A stretch of 64,000 nucleotides of DNA, taken from AP-15 sp963755435. GTDB lineage: Bacteria; Pseudomonadota; Alphaproteobacteria; ATCC43930; CGMCC-115725. Shown here piece by piece: positions 39,817 to 50,656 of this stretch (the stretch's first letter is position 1; the number at the start of each line of letters is the position of its first letter). The position numbers were made by a program, and so were the translations under genes. The stretch covers positions 1,183,767-1,247,766 of the forward strand of contig CAVWJX010000003.1 of the NCBI GenBank assembly GCA_963755435.1. The letters are read 5' to 3'. A model generated the notes under the pieces. That model was not told where the DNA came from. It ran no database searches and worked only from the letters and a program-made list of their open reading frames with translations.

Positions 39817-40557
39817 TCAGGGCTCGAAGCGGAAGCCGACGCCGCGCACGGTCACCAGGTGGCGGGGGTGGGCCGGGTCGGGCTCGATCTTGCGCCGCAG
39901 CCGCTTCACGTGGGTGTCGAGGGTCCGGGTGTCGGAGAGGTCCTGGTCCCACCAGAGCCGGTCGATGCACCACTCCCGGGTGACCACCTGGCCGGCGTGG
40001 GACATGAGGAGGGCCAGGAGGTCGAACTCCTTGCGGGAGAGGTCGACCGGCTGCGCCGTCGACGGTGACCTCGCGCCGGCCGGTGTCCAGGCGGACCGGG
40101 CCGACCTGGACGATCTCCTCGCGTGGGCGCCGGCGTGGTGGCGCCCCGGCGCAGGACGGCCCGCATCCGGGCCACGAGCTCGCGGAGCCGGAACGGCTTG
40201 GCGACGTAGTCCGAGGCGCCGAGCTCCAGGCCGAGGACCACGTCGACCTCGGAGTCGCGGGCCGTGACCATGATGATCGGCACCGGGGCCAGCGCCCGCA
40301 TGCGCTGGCACAGCTCGACGCCGGACTGGTCCGGGAGCATCACGTCGAGCAGGACGAGGTCGGGGTGGACCCGGTGGAAGAGGCGGAGGGCCTCGTGGCC
40401 GTCGGCGGCGAGCTCGACGGCGAACCCCTCGCGGGAGAGCCCCGAGGCCAGGGCCTGGCGGTAGGACTCCTCGTCGTCGACGACCAGCACCACCGGCCGG
40501 CTGTCGCGGCCGGGCCGGCTGGCCGGCTCCCGGGCCTCGATCGTCGGGCGTGGTCAC
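39817..40557 (-). CDS. OmpR/PhoB-family response regulator, RegX3/PhoP-like
   Basis: Receiver plus winged-helix regulator. GTG at 40557 gives, after one insertion, a short leader and VVLVVDDEESYRQALASGLS. The phospho-acceptor Asp is in DLVLLDVMLPDQSGVELCQR; the receiver continues VPIIMVTARDSEVDVVLGLE and GASDYVAKPFRLRELVARMR (Lys). The DNA-binding domain reads LSRKEFDLLALLMSHAGQVV, WWDQDLSDTRTLDTHVKRLR and HLVTVRGVGFRFEP, with TGA at 39817. The MVTARDSE and LVTVRG blocks resemble RegX3. No sensor kinase is adjacent. A PHO-box-like array lies upstream at 40895-40949. Confidence 0.92.
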   Translation of the reverse strand: MTTPDDRGPGAGQPARPRQPAGGAGRRRRGVLPPGPGLGALPRGVRRRARRRRPRGPPPLPPGPPRPRPARRDAPGPVRRRAVPAHAGAGPGADHHGHGPRLRGRRGPRPGARRLGLRRQAVPAPRARGPDAGRPAPGRHHAGAHARRSSRSARSAWTPAGARSPSTAQPVDLSRKEFDLLALLMSHAGQVVTREWCIDRLWWDQDLSDTRTLDTHVKRLRRKIEPDPAHPRHLVTVRGVGFRFEP

Positions 40558-40581
40558 CGCCGGGTCCCCGGGCCGACCGGC

Positions 40582-40884
40582 TCAGGCCACGTCGTCCGGG
40601 AGCGGACGTGGGTCGGCGTGGCCGTGGGTGTCCGAGCGAGCTGCGAGGCGGCGGCGGAGGCCCGGGGGGAGCCCTTGCTCGCCGCCCCGGCGCGGCAGGT
40701 GCGTGAGCACCTGCGCGAGCGCCGCGCCGGTGCCCGGTGCCGGCGGGCAGGCACCGGGAACGCCACGACCGTGGCCGGGCCGGGGCGGGCCGAGCCAGGG
40801 ACGCGTCCGCGGGCGTGGCTCGCGCCGGGCGCCGAGCGCCTGGCGCGAGCCCCGCTGGATGGCGGCACTCGCCATGCCTGGCAC
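40582..40884 (-). CDS. Small ORF upstream of the response regulator, doubtful
   Basis: A 100-codon frame, ATG at 40884, stop TGA at 40582, ending 25 bp before the regulator start. It opens MPGMASAAIQRGSRQALGAR and is Arg/Pro/Gly-rich with no recognised domain. In its favour: it starts 11 bp after the PHO-box-like array and points the same way as the regulator. Against it: no ribosome-binding site, and composition is what random high-GC frames give. It may instead be a leader region. Between 40885 and 41033 only the array is seen. Confidence 0.3.
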   Translation of the reverse strand: MPGMASAAIQRGSRQALGARREPRPRTRPWLGPPRPGHGRGVPGACPPAPGTGAALAQVLTHLPRRGGEQGLPPGLRRRLAARSDTHGHADPRPLPDDVA

Positions 40885-40894
40885 GGTACGGAAA

Positions 40895-40949
40895 GCCAGA
40901 TGAACGGGCCGCGAAGCGGCCGCAACACCGAGATGACCCTCAGGTGAAC
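40895..40949 (-). promoter_or_regulatory. PHO-box-like array of 11-bp units
   Basis: Read leftward, the 55 bp divide into five 11-bp units: GTTCACCTGAG, GGTCATCTCGG, TGTTGCGGCCG, CTTCGCGGCCC and GTTCATCTGGC. Units 1, 2 and 5 match the direct-repeat unit bound by Streptomyces PhoP (GTTCACC-type, 11-bp period), and unit 5 keeps exact phase. The array lies upstream of the RegX3/PhoP-like regulator, pointing to autoregulation. The middle units also contain GGCCGC-GAA-GCGGCC, a short hairpin. Confidence 0.6.
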
Positions 40950-41033
40950 TCTTGGCTGCCTCGGCGGCACGGCTACGCCGCGCCGGTGGGAGGCGCCGGG
41001 GGCCGGGCCGCCGCAGCGAGGAGGGCGAGGCCG

Positions 41034-41532
41034 ATGACCGAGGCGATGGGGCACGGGGTGAAGCAGCGGGACGTCATCAGGATGACGCCCGAGGAGGTGG
41101 ACGCCTTCCTGCAGGGGCGGCGGACGCATGACGATGTGCACGGTCAACCACGACGGGTCGATCCACGCCGTGGCCATGTGGTACGGGTTCCTGGAGGGGT
41201 CGGTGGCCGTGGAGACCAAGGCCAAGTCGCAGAAGGTCCGCAACCTGCGCCGGGATCCCGCGGATGACCTGCCTCGTGGAGGACGGCGACACTACGAGGA
41301 GCTGCGGGGGGTGGAGCTGGTCGGCCGGGCGGAGATCGTGGAGGACCCCGAGCGGATGTGGGCGCTCGGGGTCAGCGTGTTCGAGCGGTACACGGGGCCG
41401 TACACCGACGAGCTGCGCCCCCTCGTGGAGGCGATGCTGCACAAGCGGGTGGTGGTGCGGCTGGAGGTGGAGCGCACGGTGAGCTGGGACCACCGCAAGC
41501 TCGGGCTGCCCTCCACCCGCCCGCCCGGGTAG
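41034..41532 (+). CDS. PPOX-class (F420/FMN split-barrel) oxidoreductase
   Basis: Split beta-barrel flavin or F420 enzyme family. ATG at 41034 follows GAGGGCGAGG. It reads MTEAMGHGVKQRDVIRMTPE, EVDAFLQGRR, then after an insertion near 41128 TMTMCTVNHDGSIHAVAMWY and GFLEGSVAVETKAKSQKVRN. A second insertion near 41262 precedes YEELRGVELVGRAEIVEDPE and VVVRLEVERTVSWDHRKLGL. TAG at 41532. Length about 165 residues. The family reduces diverse small molecules; no substrate can be assigned. Confidence 0.85.
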
Positions 41533-41628
41533 CGCCCCGGCCCCGCGCCGCGGCAGCGCCTAAGCTCGGACCTGACGGCGCGTCAGAAACCGGGCGCCGG
41601 CTGCGGTCCCGCGCCCAGGAGGTCTCTC

Positions 41629-43391
41629 ATGCTCGACTACCTGATCCGTGGCGGCACGGTCGTCGACGGCACCGGCGCCCCGGCGCGCCAGGGCGACGTC
41701 GGCGTGCGGGACGGGCGCGATCGTGGCCGTCGGCGACGGTCGACGAGGACGGCGGCCGACGACGCTCGACGCCGACGGGCTCGTGGTGGCCCCGGGCTTC
41801 GTCGACCCCCACACCCACTACGACGCCCAGCTGTTCTGGGACCCGCTACGCCACCCCGTCGAACGTGCACGGGGTGACCACCGTGATCGGCGGCAACTGC
41901 GGCTTCACCCTCGCGCCCGCTGCGACGCCGAGGACGCCGACTACCTGCGCCGGATGATGGCCAAGGTCGAGGGCATGCCGCTCGCCGCGCTCGAGACCGG
42001 GCGTGCCTGGAAGTGGGAGACCTTCGGCGAGTACCTCGACCGGCTCGACGGGCAAGATCGGGCGTGAACGCCGGCTTCCTGGTCGGCCACTGCGCCCTGC
42101 GCCGCTACGTGATGGGCGCGGACGCGGTCGGCAACGAGGCGGCCACCGACGAGCAGATCGACGAGATGGTGCGCTGCTGCACGAGTCGATCGAGGCCGGC
42201 GGCCTCGGCTTCTCGACCACGCTGTCGTCGCACGCACTCCGACGGCGACGGCAAGCCGGTCGCCGTCGCGCTGGGCCGACCGACGAGGAGCTGCTCGCCC
42301 TCTGCGAGGCGGTCGGCGAGCACGAGGGCACCACGCTCGAGGGCATCGTCCAGGGCTGCCTCGACAAGTTCTCCGACGACGAGATCGAGCTGCTCGCCGA
42401 CATGACCGCCGCCGCCGGCCGCCCGCTGAACTGGAACGTGCTCACCGTCGACGGCCGCGACGCCGGAGAAGGTCGCGCACCAGCTCGAGGCCGTCGACCG
42501 CGGCCGCGCGAGGCGGGCGGCCGCGTCGTCGCGCTGACCATGCCGACGCTGGTGCCCGATGAACATGAGCTTCCGCACCTTCTGCGCGCTGTACCTCATC
42601 CCGGGCTGGGGCGACGTCCTCGGCCTGCCGGTCCCCGAGCGGATCGCGACGCTGCAGCGACCCCGAGATCCGCGACGAGATGCTGCGAGCGGGCCAACAG
42701 CCCCGAGGCCGGCGTCTTCCGCCGCCTCGCCGACTTCGGCCGACTACGTCATCGGCGACACCTACTCGCCGAGGCCAACGAGGGCCTCAAGGGCCGCGAG
42801 CGTCGCCGACATCGCCGCCGAGCGCGGCGAGCGACCCGTTCGACGACGCTGCGTCGACATCGTCGATCGCCGACGAGCTGCGGACGGTGCTGTGGCCCAT
42901 GCCCACCGACAACGACGACGGCGAGCTGGGAGCTGCGGCGCCGAGGCCTGGGAGCGACCCGCGGGCCATGCTCGGCGGCTCCGACGCCGGCGCCCACCTC
43001 GACCGCATGTGCGGCGCGCCCTACCCCACCCGCGTTCCTCGGCGACTGCCTGCGCGGCCGCAAGCTGCGTCCCGCTCGAGCGGGCGGTGCAGATGATGAC
43101 CGACGAGCCGGCCGAGCTCTTCGGCCTGCGCGAGCGCGGCCGGCTGGCCGAGGGCTACCGGGCCGACATCGCTCGTGTTCGACCCCGAGACCGTCGGCTC
43201 CGAGACGGCCCGCCTGGTGCACGACCTCCCCGGCGGGACGCCCCGGCTCACCGCCGGGTCGCAGGGCGTGGTGCGGGTGCTCGTCAACGGCGCGGAGACC
43301 GTGGTGGACGGCGAGCCGACGGGCGCCGCTCCCGGGCGCCCTCGTCCGGTCGGGGAGGGACACGTACTCGGTGGTGCCGTCGCCGGCCTGA
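41629..43391 (+). CDS. N-acyl-D-amino-acid deacylase family amidohydrolase
   Basis: Metal-dependent amidohydrolase of the D-aminoacylase type. ATG at 41629 follows AGGAGGT. Blocks: MLDYLIRGGTVVDGTGAPAR, VVAPGFVDPHTHYDAQLFWD (HxH metal ligands), VHGVTTVIGGNCGFTLAP, MMAKVEGMPLAALETG, GFLVGHCALRRYVMGADAVG, VNVLTVDG-type strand near 42435, MLGGSDAGAHLDRMCGAPYP (catalytic Asp) and VQMMTDEPAELFGLRERGRL. About 12 insertions make this the most damaged gene in the window. TGA at 43391. Corrected length is about 580 residues, the usual size. Confidence 0.9.
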
Positions 43392-43437
43392 CGCCGGGGG
43401 GCGACCCCCACCGGCGCCCTCGCCCGTGCCCTCGCCG

Positions 43438-43895
43438 CTAGTCCTCGCCGTCCCGCGCCCGCCGGTCCCGGTGGCCGTCCCGGCGGCGGAAGGAGTCCGC
43501 CACGAGGCCGAGCCCGATGCCGAGCAGCCACACGTCCTTGGCGATCGCCGTGCCCTGCTGGCTGGGACGGACGCTGCCCTCCCGGCGCATCCCCGGGGTC
43601 CTGGCGTAGAGGCCGAGGAGGCCGCGGCGAACGCGGCCAGGCCCAGGCCCGCCGTCCGGTCGCTCACGAACGCAGGAGCAGGGCTCCGCCCAGCCGCGAC
43701 CTCGCCCACGGCGAGCGCCTTGGTGAACTGGGGCGGCGGCACGTCGGCCAGGAACGGGTAGGTGCCCTTGGCCATGCCGTGCACGCCGGCGGCGTGCTCC
43801 GCGTCGGCCTGCAGCTTGTCGAGGCCGGCGCTCAGGATGAAGGCCCCGGCAACGATGCGCTCGGGCAGGTTGGCAATGCGGGTGCGGTGAGCCAT
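43438..43895 (-). CDS. DoxX-like membrane protein
   Basis: Four-helix membrane protein of the DoxX family. ATG at 43895 opens MAHRTRIANLPERIVAGAFI, then LSAGLDKLQADAEHAAGVHG, DVPPPQFTKALAVGEVAAGA, TAGLGLAAFAAGLLGLYART and GTAIAKDVWLLGIGLGLVAD, ending RDGHRDRRARDGED with TAG at 43438. Two insertions (about 43620 and 43680). Function unknown; relatives are linked to redox stress. Confidence 0.85.
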
Positions 43896-44235
43896 GCCCC
43901 GACCGTACCCGGGCCGGCGGCCGCCCATGCCGGCGCCGGCGCGGCTGGCCTGCGCCGGCGCTGCCGGGCCGAGGCGTGTGGAACCCCCGGCGGGATCGTC
44001 CCGGAGGTGCCGTGCGGACGGGCCCCTGATCGGCGGTGATCGGGGACTTCCGGCCCTTCCGGCGCCCGGCTGGCGCTCGCAGACTGTGGTGGTGGAAGCT
44101 CGACGGCGGTCGGCGGGGCCCACGGCGGGAGGCGGGAGCAGTGGTGACGGTGCAGTGGTCCACCGGGGGAGAGGTGGGTGCCGGCGGGGGTCCGGCACGC
44201 CCGGGGGCGCCACGGCCGGTCCGGAGGGGGCGGCC
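43896..44235. other. Intergenic stretch, nothing recognised
   Basis: A 340-bp gap between the leftward DoxX gene and the rightward gene at 44236. Open frames run through it on both strands but none has a start with a ribosome-binding site or a recognisable domain. It must hold two divergent promoters; I could not pick out convincing -10/-35 pairs. Confidence 0.4.
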
Positions 44236-44560
44236 GTGTACGCCGACCTGCTGAAGGCGGCCGTCGAGCTGGAGGACCCCACGTCGGCGCTGCCGACCGT
44301 GGAGCTGGTGCGCGAGGTGGCCCGGCCGCTCGGTCCGGGCGGGGAGGCGCGCGGGCGCACGGACGTGGCGACCGCCGTGGCCGACCAGCTCCGCTACGAC
44401 GCCCGCCTGGTGCAGCTCTGCCGCCGGGTCGGCATCGACGTGGACCTGGCGGCCTTCGGTCGCCCCACGGTGGAGCGGGGCCGCCTCAGGGCGGCCCTGG
44501 CGGAGCTGGGGGTCCTGCCGGCCGGGGACGTCCTCCCCACGGGGACAGCCGCGGGCTGAC
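44236..44560 (+). CDS. Conserved-looking hypothetical protein, alpha-helical
   Basis: An intact 107-residue frame. GTG at 44236 follows GGAGGGGG. It reads VYADLLKAAVELEDPTSALP, TVELVREVARPLGPGGEARG and RTDVATAVADQLRYDARLVQ, with a single cysteine in LVQLCRRVGIDVDLAAFGRP. It appears mostly helical and soluble. No family was recognised. It lies 45 bp upstream of the GAF histidine kinase in the same direction, so it may be co-transcribed. Confidence 0.55.
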
Positions 44561-44605
44561 CGCGCCGGGAGCCGGCCGGGGCAGGGCGGCGTAGGATGCC
44601 AGCGC

Positions 44606-45749
44606 GTGTCCTTCAGGGGGATCGACGATCCCGTCCTGCTCCGCCGGCTGATGACGGCGGTGCTGCTGATCGAGGCGGACCTGGAGATGCCCGTCCTGCT
44701 CGAGCATCTGGTCGAGGAGGCCCGGGACGTTGACCGGTGCCCGTTTCGGGGCGCTCGGCATGCTCGACGAGGACGGGGCCGCGCTGGCCGAGTTCGTGAC
44801 GGCGGGGCTCTCGCCCGAGGAGGAGGTGGTCGGGCCCCGACCACGGGCAGGGGGTGCTCGGCACGCTGATCTCGGGCCCGCGGCCGCTGCGGGTGCCGGA
44901 CATCCGGGCCCACCCCGACAGCTTCGGGATCCCGGCCCACCACCCGCCGATGACGTCGTTCCTCGGCGTGCCCGTCAAGGTCCGCGACGAGGTCTACGGC
45001 AATCTCTACCTGACCGAGAAGATCGGGGGGCCGGAGTTCACCACGGTCGACGAGGCCTGGTCGAGGCGCTGGCGATGGCCGCGGGCATCGCCATCGAGAA
45101 CGCGCGCCTCCACGCCCGGGTCCAGGAGCTGGCGGTGCTCGACGACCGTGACCGGATCGCCCGGGACCTGCACGACGCGGTGATCCAGCGGCTCTTCGCC
45201 GTGGGCCTCTCGATCCAGGGGTTGGTGAGGACCGCCACCAGCCCGGAGCGGGCGGCCCGCCTGTCCAAGGCGGTCACCGAGATCGACGACGTCATCCGCC
45301 AGATCCGCGCCACCATCTTCGAGCTCGGCCTGAGCTTCGGGGAGGAGCGGCTGCGGGTGCAGGTGCTCTCGCTGCTGCGCGAGCTCTCCGGCGTGGTGGG
45401 CTTCGAGGTGCCGGTGCGGTTCGAGGGCCCCGTGGACGCCGCCGTTCCCGACGAGGTGGGGGAGCACCTGGTGGTGGTGGTGCGAGAGGCGGTCACCAAC
45501 GTGGGCCGGCATGCGCAGGCCTCGGCGGCGTCGGTGCTGGTGGCCGTGGACGGGGGAACCTGCACGGTCGAGGTGGTGGACAACGGTGTCGGCGCCGCGG
45601 CCGCCGGCGCGGGGCGGTCCGGCGAGGGCGGCCTGGGCCTGCCGAACCTCCGCAGGAGGGCGGCCAAGCTCGGCGGCGACCTCGTGGTGGACGAGGCCGA
45701 GGGCGGGGGGACCCGGCTCGTCTGGCGCGTGCCCCTGCCTTCCGCCTGA
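44606..45749 (+). CDS. GAF-domain histidine kinase (HisKA_3, NarL/DevS type)
   Basis: Sensor kinase with no membrane segment. GTG at 44606 opens MSFRGIDDPVLLRRLMTAVL. One GAF domain runs from VLLEHLVEEARD through GTLISGPRPLRVPDIRAHPD, FGIPAHHPPMTSFLGVPVKV and VYGNLYLTEKIGGPEFTTVD. The HisKA_3 dimer domain has the phospho-acceptor His in DRDRIARDLHDAVIQRLFAV. The ATPase follows: VREAVTNVGRHAQASAASVL (N box), TVEVVDNGVGAA and GEGGLGLPNLRRRAAKLGGD. TGA at 45749. Three insertions, all in the GAF part. The layout is that of mycobacterial DevS/DosT with one GAF. No partner regulator is adjacent. Confidence 0.93.
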
Positions 45750-45757
45750 CGCCGGCG

Positions 45758-45789
45758 CCCGGCGCGGCCCGGCGCGGCCCGGCGCGGCG
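45758..45789. repeat. Short GC-only tandem repeat
   Basis: Three tandem copies of a 10-bp unit (CCCGGCGCGG) directly after the kinase stop, followed by more C/G-only sequence to about 45800. It could slow polymerase or fold into hairpins and help end transcription. It may also have been miscounted in assembly. Confidence 0.5.
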
Positions 45790-45886
45790 CCCGGCCCGGC
45801 CCACCGCCGGCCTGCGTGCCCCCCTCCGCCCGGCCGGAGCCGTTACCATCCGCAGCCGGGGATGCGGCTCGAGGAAGGGGAGCGCC

Positions 45887-47767
<1,881 letters not shown>

Positions 47768-47824
47768 CGGCCCGTGGCCGGCGGCAGCGATGAGCACCGG
47801 GTCCCGGCGCCGTCGGAATCCCAC

Positions 47825-48379
47825 ATGACGACCACACCACCGCCGGCGGCCCGGAACCTGGCCGACCTCTACCACCTCGCCCCGCTCCGGTGGGACGACG
47901 TCCACGCGGTCATGGAGGCGGACCTCCCGCAGGCCCCCGGGTCCGGCGGCCCGGACCACCACACCTACTGGCTCTCCACCGCGGACGCGGACGGGCGGCC
48001 CCACGTGACCGCCGTCGGCGCCTTCTGGACGGGCGGCGGGTACTCCTTCACCGGCAGCCCACGCTCACGGAAGATCCGCAACGTCGAGCGTGACCCGAGG
48101 TGCGCGCTCGCCGTGGCCGCTCCGGGGTACGACCTGGTGGTGGAGGGCCGGGCGGCCAGGGTGACGGATCCCGAGGTGCTCCGGCGGACCGCCGCCATCT
48201 TCGCCCGCGGCGGGTGGGCGCCCACGGTGGCCGACGGCGGGTTCACCCACGAGTACGGCGCGCCCAGCGCCGGCCCTCCGCCCTGGTACGTCTACGAGCT
48301 GACCCCCGAGGCCGTCTACGCCACGATGACCCGCGAGCCCGGCGGGGCCACCCGCTGGACGTTCGCGCACCCGGGGTAG
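47825..48379 (+). CDS. PPOX-class split-barrel protein
   Basis: An intact 184-residue frame from ATG 47825 to TAG 48379. The core reads HTYWLSTADADGRPHVTAVG, AFWTGGGYSFTGSPRSRKIR, NVERDPRCALAVAAPGYDLV and VEGRAARVTDPEVLRRTAAI, the strand order of pyridoxamine-phosphate-oxidase-like enzymes. The R-K-x-R-N-V segment is where such proteins bind flavin or F420 phosphate. It is the third split-barrel protein in the window. Substrate unknown. Confidence 0.88.
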   Translation: MTTTPPPAARNLADLYHLAPLRWDDVHAVMEADLPQAPGSGGPDHHTYWLSTADADGRPHVTAVGAFWTGGGYSFTGSPRSRKIRNVERDPRCALAVAAPGYDLVVEGRAARVTDPEVLRRTAAIFARGGWAPTVADGGFTHEYGAPSAGPPPWYVYELTPEAVYATMTREPGGATRWTFAHPG

Positions 48380-48524
48380 GCGACAGCGCCCGCCCCCGGC
48401 GGTTCGCCGGGGGGGCGCGGACGAGTGGCCTTCGCCCCTACCGGGCCGGCCCGGTCCCGGGCGAAGATGGGGCGTGGCCGCCGGGCGGCCCCGGCGGGAC
48501 AGGCGACCGGGAGGTGAGGGTGGC

Positions 48525-48967
48525 ATGGAGGTTGACGGGCGGGCGGTCCCGGGGAGCGCCGGGCACCGGCTGGTGACCCGCGGGGCCGGCCGGACCATCG
48601 AGGCGTGGGCGCCGGACGTGGCCGGGTGCATGGCCGAGGCGCTCGCCGCCCTGGTGGCGTCGTTCGCCGAGCTGCCGGACGCGGCGGCCACCAGCACCCT
48701 GCCGCTGCCGCGGGCGCGGTGGGGGCCGAGGACATGCTCGTGTCGCTGGCGGAGGAGGTCGTTGACACGCTGGACGTCGTGGGCGTGGTGCCGGTCCGGT
48801 TCCACCTGGCCCCGACCGAGGACGGCGGCGTGAGCGGCGACATGGAGGTGGTCCCGGTGGACCGGGTGCGGCTGACCGCCCCCGCCCCGAAGGGCGTCTC
48901 CTACCACCACCTGCGGTGCGGGCCGTCCGGGGGAGGCTGGCGCTGCGAGGCGACCATCGAGGTCTGA
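48525..48967 (+). CDS. Archease-family protein
   Basis: Archease activates the RNA ligase RtcB. ATG at 48525 follows GGGAGGTGA. It reads GHRLVTRGAGRTIEAWAPDV, AGCMAEALAALVASFAELPD, then after an insertion near 48715 GAEDMLVSLAEEVVDTLDVV, GVVPVRFHLAPTEDGGVSGD and KGVSYHHLRCGPSGGGWRCE, ending ATIEV with TGA at 48967. The conserved acidic residue and the VSYHHL strand support the family. No rtcB is in the window. Confidence 0.82.
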
Positions 48968-49050
48968 ACCGCGGCCGTACCGCTGTCGGGGTTCCTGCCG
49001 TTCATGGCCACGCGGCGGGAGGACTTCATGAGCTTCTCCTGCGCACGGGG

Positions 49051-50223
49051 TCACGCGTTGGCGATGACGTCGAACACCCGCTGGCATCGGAACACCCGGC
49101 CGTAGGCACCGCGGGAGACCTGCCGTAGGATCTGGAGCTCCACCAACTTCGCGACGGCGCTGTTCGCCGCCTGGTATGAAACATTCAGCACGTTTCGCGC
49201 CTGGGGCACGTCAAGTACCGGGTACCCGATGAGATCGCTGGCGAGATTGATCACCGATCCACGGTATCCCTTTTCATTCAAGTAGCTGACGAATTCGTCT
49301 TTGATCGCCAGCAACTGGGAGATGGCTCTCGAAGCAGCTTCCGATCGAGTCTTGACGGCTTCGGCAAAGAACGCCACCCAGGGATCGAAGTCCCCGGTCT
49401 CCGATAGGCGGTGGAGGTGATCGATGTAAAGCTCTCGGCGCGGCTCGAGCCAGGTGGAGAGGTTCAAGATCGGGTAGGCGAGGGCTCCCGCCTGCATGAT
49501 TTGCAACGTGATTACGAGGCGTCCGAGGCGGCCGTTCCCGTCGCTGAAAGGATGGAGGGCCTCGAACTGGTAGTGGCCGAGGGCGGCCCTCACGAGGAGC
49601 GGCATGTTGGACTCGGCATTGATCCACTTCTCCCAGTCGTCCATCCCACGCTGAAGCAGCTCGCCGGGTGGAGGAGGTACAAAGCGGGAGTCCTCGATCG
49701 GCAGGCCTTCGTTCCCGATATAGACCTGTCGTCTACGGAGTTCTCCGGCGTCGTAGGAGTCACCTCGGGTGCCCCGGACGAGGGTCTTTTGCAGCTCGGA
49801 GAGCACGGAGACGCAAATGGGTCTCTTGGCGAGCAGCTCCACGGCGCGGGTTGCTGCGGTGACGTAGTTGAGCACCTCCCTCACTTCGCTGCCGGGGGCC
49901 GTCTTCACGTAGTCCGCCTCAAGGACCTCCGACAGGGGGGCGTACGTTCCTTCGAGAGCAGACGTAGCCACCGCTTCCTTCGTGAGGGCGGGCCGAACGA
50001 GCAACTGCGGATTGGGAAGGAGCTCCGTCTTGGCGTTGAGGCCGCCGAGGGCTCGATCCGCCTCGCTCAGGAGCCCGTAGGTCGCTTGGCTCAGGGTGAT
50101 GCTCTCCGGGAGGGGTCCGGGAACGAAGGCGTAGTGGTCGAAGGCTCGAGAAAGCCGGGCGTCGTGGCCCCTGATCGGGACGAGCGTCCCAGTGGGGGAT
50201 GTACGGAAGCGGTCAACCTGCAC
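49051..50223 (-). CDS. Fic-domain AMPylator-type protein with C-terminal winged helix
   Basis: An intact 390-residue frame, GTG 50223 to TGA 49051, with clearly lower GC than its surroundings. The Fic motif HPFSDGNGRLGR (HxFxDGNGRxxR) is complete. An N-terminal inhibitory helix fits the class II rule: TSALEG in KEAVATSALEGTYAPLSEVL. Other blocks: ETFVPPPP-like RFVPPPPGELLQRGMDDWEK, LVRAALGHYQFEAL and PILNLSTWLEPRRELYIDHL. The C-terminus (NVLNVSYQAANSAVAKLVEL, ILRQVSRG) is a winged helix that could bind DNA. Fic enzymes transfer AMP or similar groups to proteins. The target is unknown. Its composition and the tRNA next door suggest horizontal acquisition. Confidence 0.95.
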   Translation of the reverse strand: MQVDRFRTSPTGTLVPIRGHDARLSRAFDHYAFVPGPLPESITLSQATYGLLSEADRALGGLNAKTELLPNPQLLVRPALTKEAVATSALEGTYAPLSEVLEADYVKTAPGSEVREVLNYVTAATRAVELLAKRPICVSVLSELQKTLVRGTRGDSYDAGELRRRQVYIGNEGLPIEDSRFVPPPPGELLQRGMDDWEKWINAESNMPLLVRAALGHYQFEALHPFSDGNGRLGRLVITLQIMQAGALAYPILNLSTWLEPRRELYIDHLHRLSETGDFDPWVAFFAEAVKTRSEAASRAISQLLAIKDEFVSYLNEKGYRGSVINLASDLIGYPVLDVPQARNVLNVSYQAANSAVAKLVELQILRQVSRGAYGRVFRCQRVFDVIANA

Positions 50224-50270
50224 TTTTTAAGTGTACCGCTCTTTACGTACAAACCCTCCCACAGATGTCA
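50210..50270 (-). promoter_or_regulatory. AT-rich promoter/operator of the fic gene
   Basis: Leftward, TACACT sits 6-7 bp before the GTG start with no Shine-Dalgarno between, consistent with a leaderless transcript. CACTT-AAA-AAGTG forms a small palindrome across the -10 and start. It is one of the few A/T tracts in the window. Autorepression by the winged-helix end of the Fic protein is a guess. Confidence 0.4.
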
Positions 50271-50439
50271 AGCCACCTTGTCATGTGGCCTCCGGAATTG
50301 ATGCCGGCCCCTATCGCCTTGAATTACACAGGCGTGATCTCACGTGCCGGGCAGGGACGGTGCCTCGACAAGCCACCGCCGCGGGCTCGCCGCCGAGCGC
50401 CGCGCCTGAGGGCCGTTCCGGCCTGGTCAGGGAGTTCCG

Positions 50440-50517
50440 TGGTCGGGCTGCCCGGATTTGAACCGGGGACCTCTGCGTCCCGAACGCAGCGCGCTAACCA
50501 AACTGCGCCACAGCCCG
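50440..50517 (-). tRNA. tRNA-Pro (anticodon CGG)
   Basis: On the minus strand from 50517: acceptor CGGGCTG pairs with CAGCCCG, the D arm contains GGTTAGCGC, the anticodon arm is CTGCG-TTCGGGA-CGCAG with anticodon CGG, the T arm is CCCGG-TTCAAAT-CCGGG, then discriminator A and an encoded CCA. All stems pair. It lies upstream of the fic start, between fic and the CorC-like gene. Confidence 0.96.
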
Positions 50518-50656
50518 TCGCCGGCGGCGCGCCCCGGCGAGGCCGCCAGCCTAGCCGCGCCCCGGCCGCGGTGCTCGAAGGCGCCGACTCGGGGAGGCCG
50601 GGCTCGGGCGCCCGACCGGGGAGCCTGCGTCCCGCGTGCCGCGGCCACGCCGTTGG

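Noticed and set aside
40618..40947. Plus-strand ORF opposite the response-regulator leader
   Set aside because: No ribosome-binding site or domain; it overlaps the PHO-box-like array and is best explained as a chance frame.
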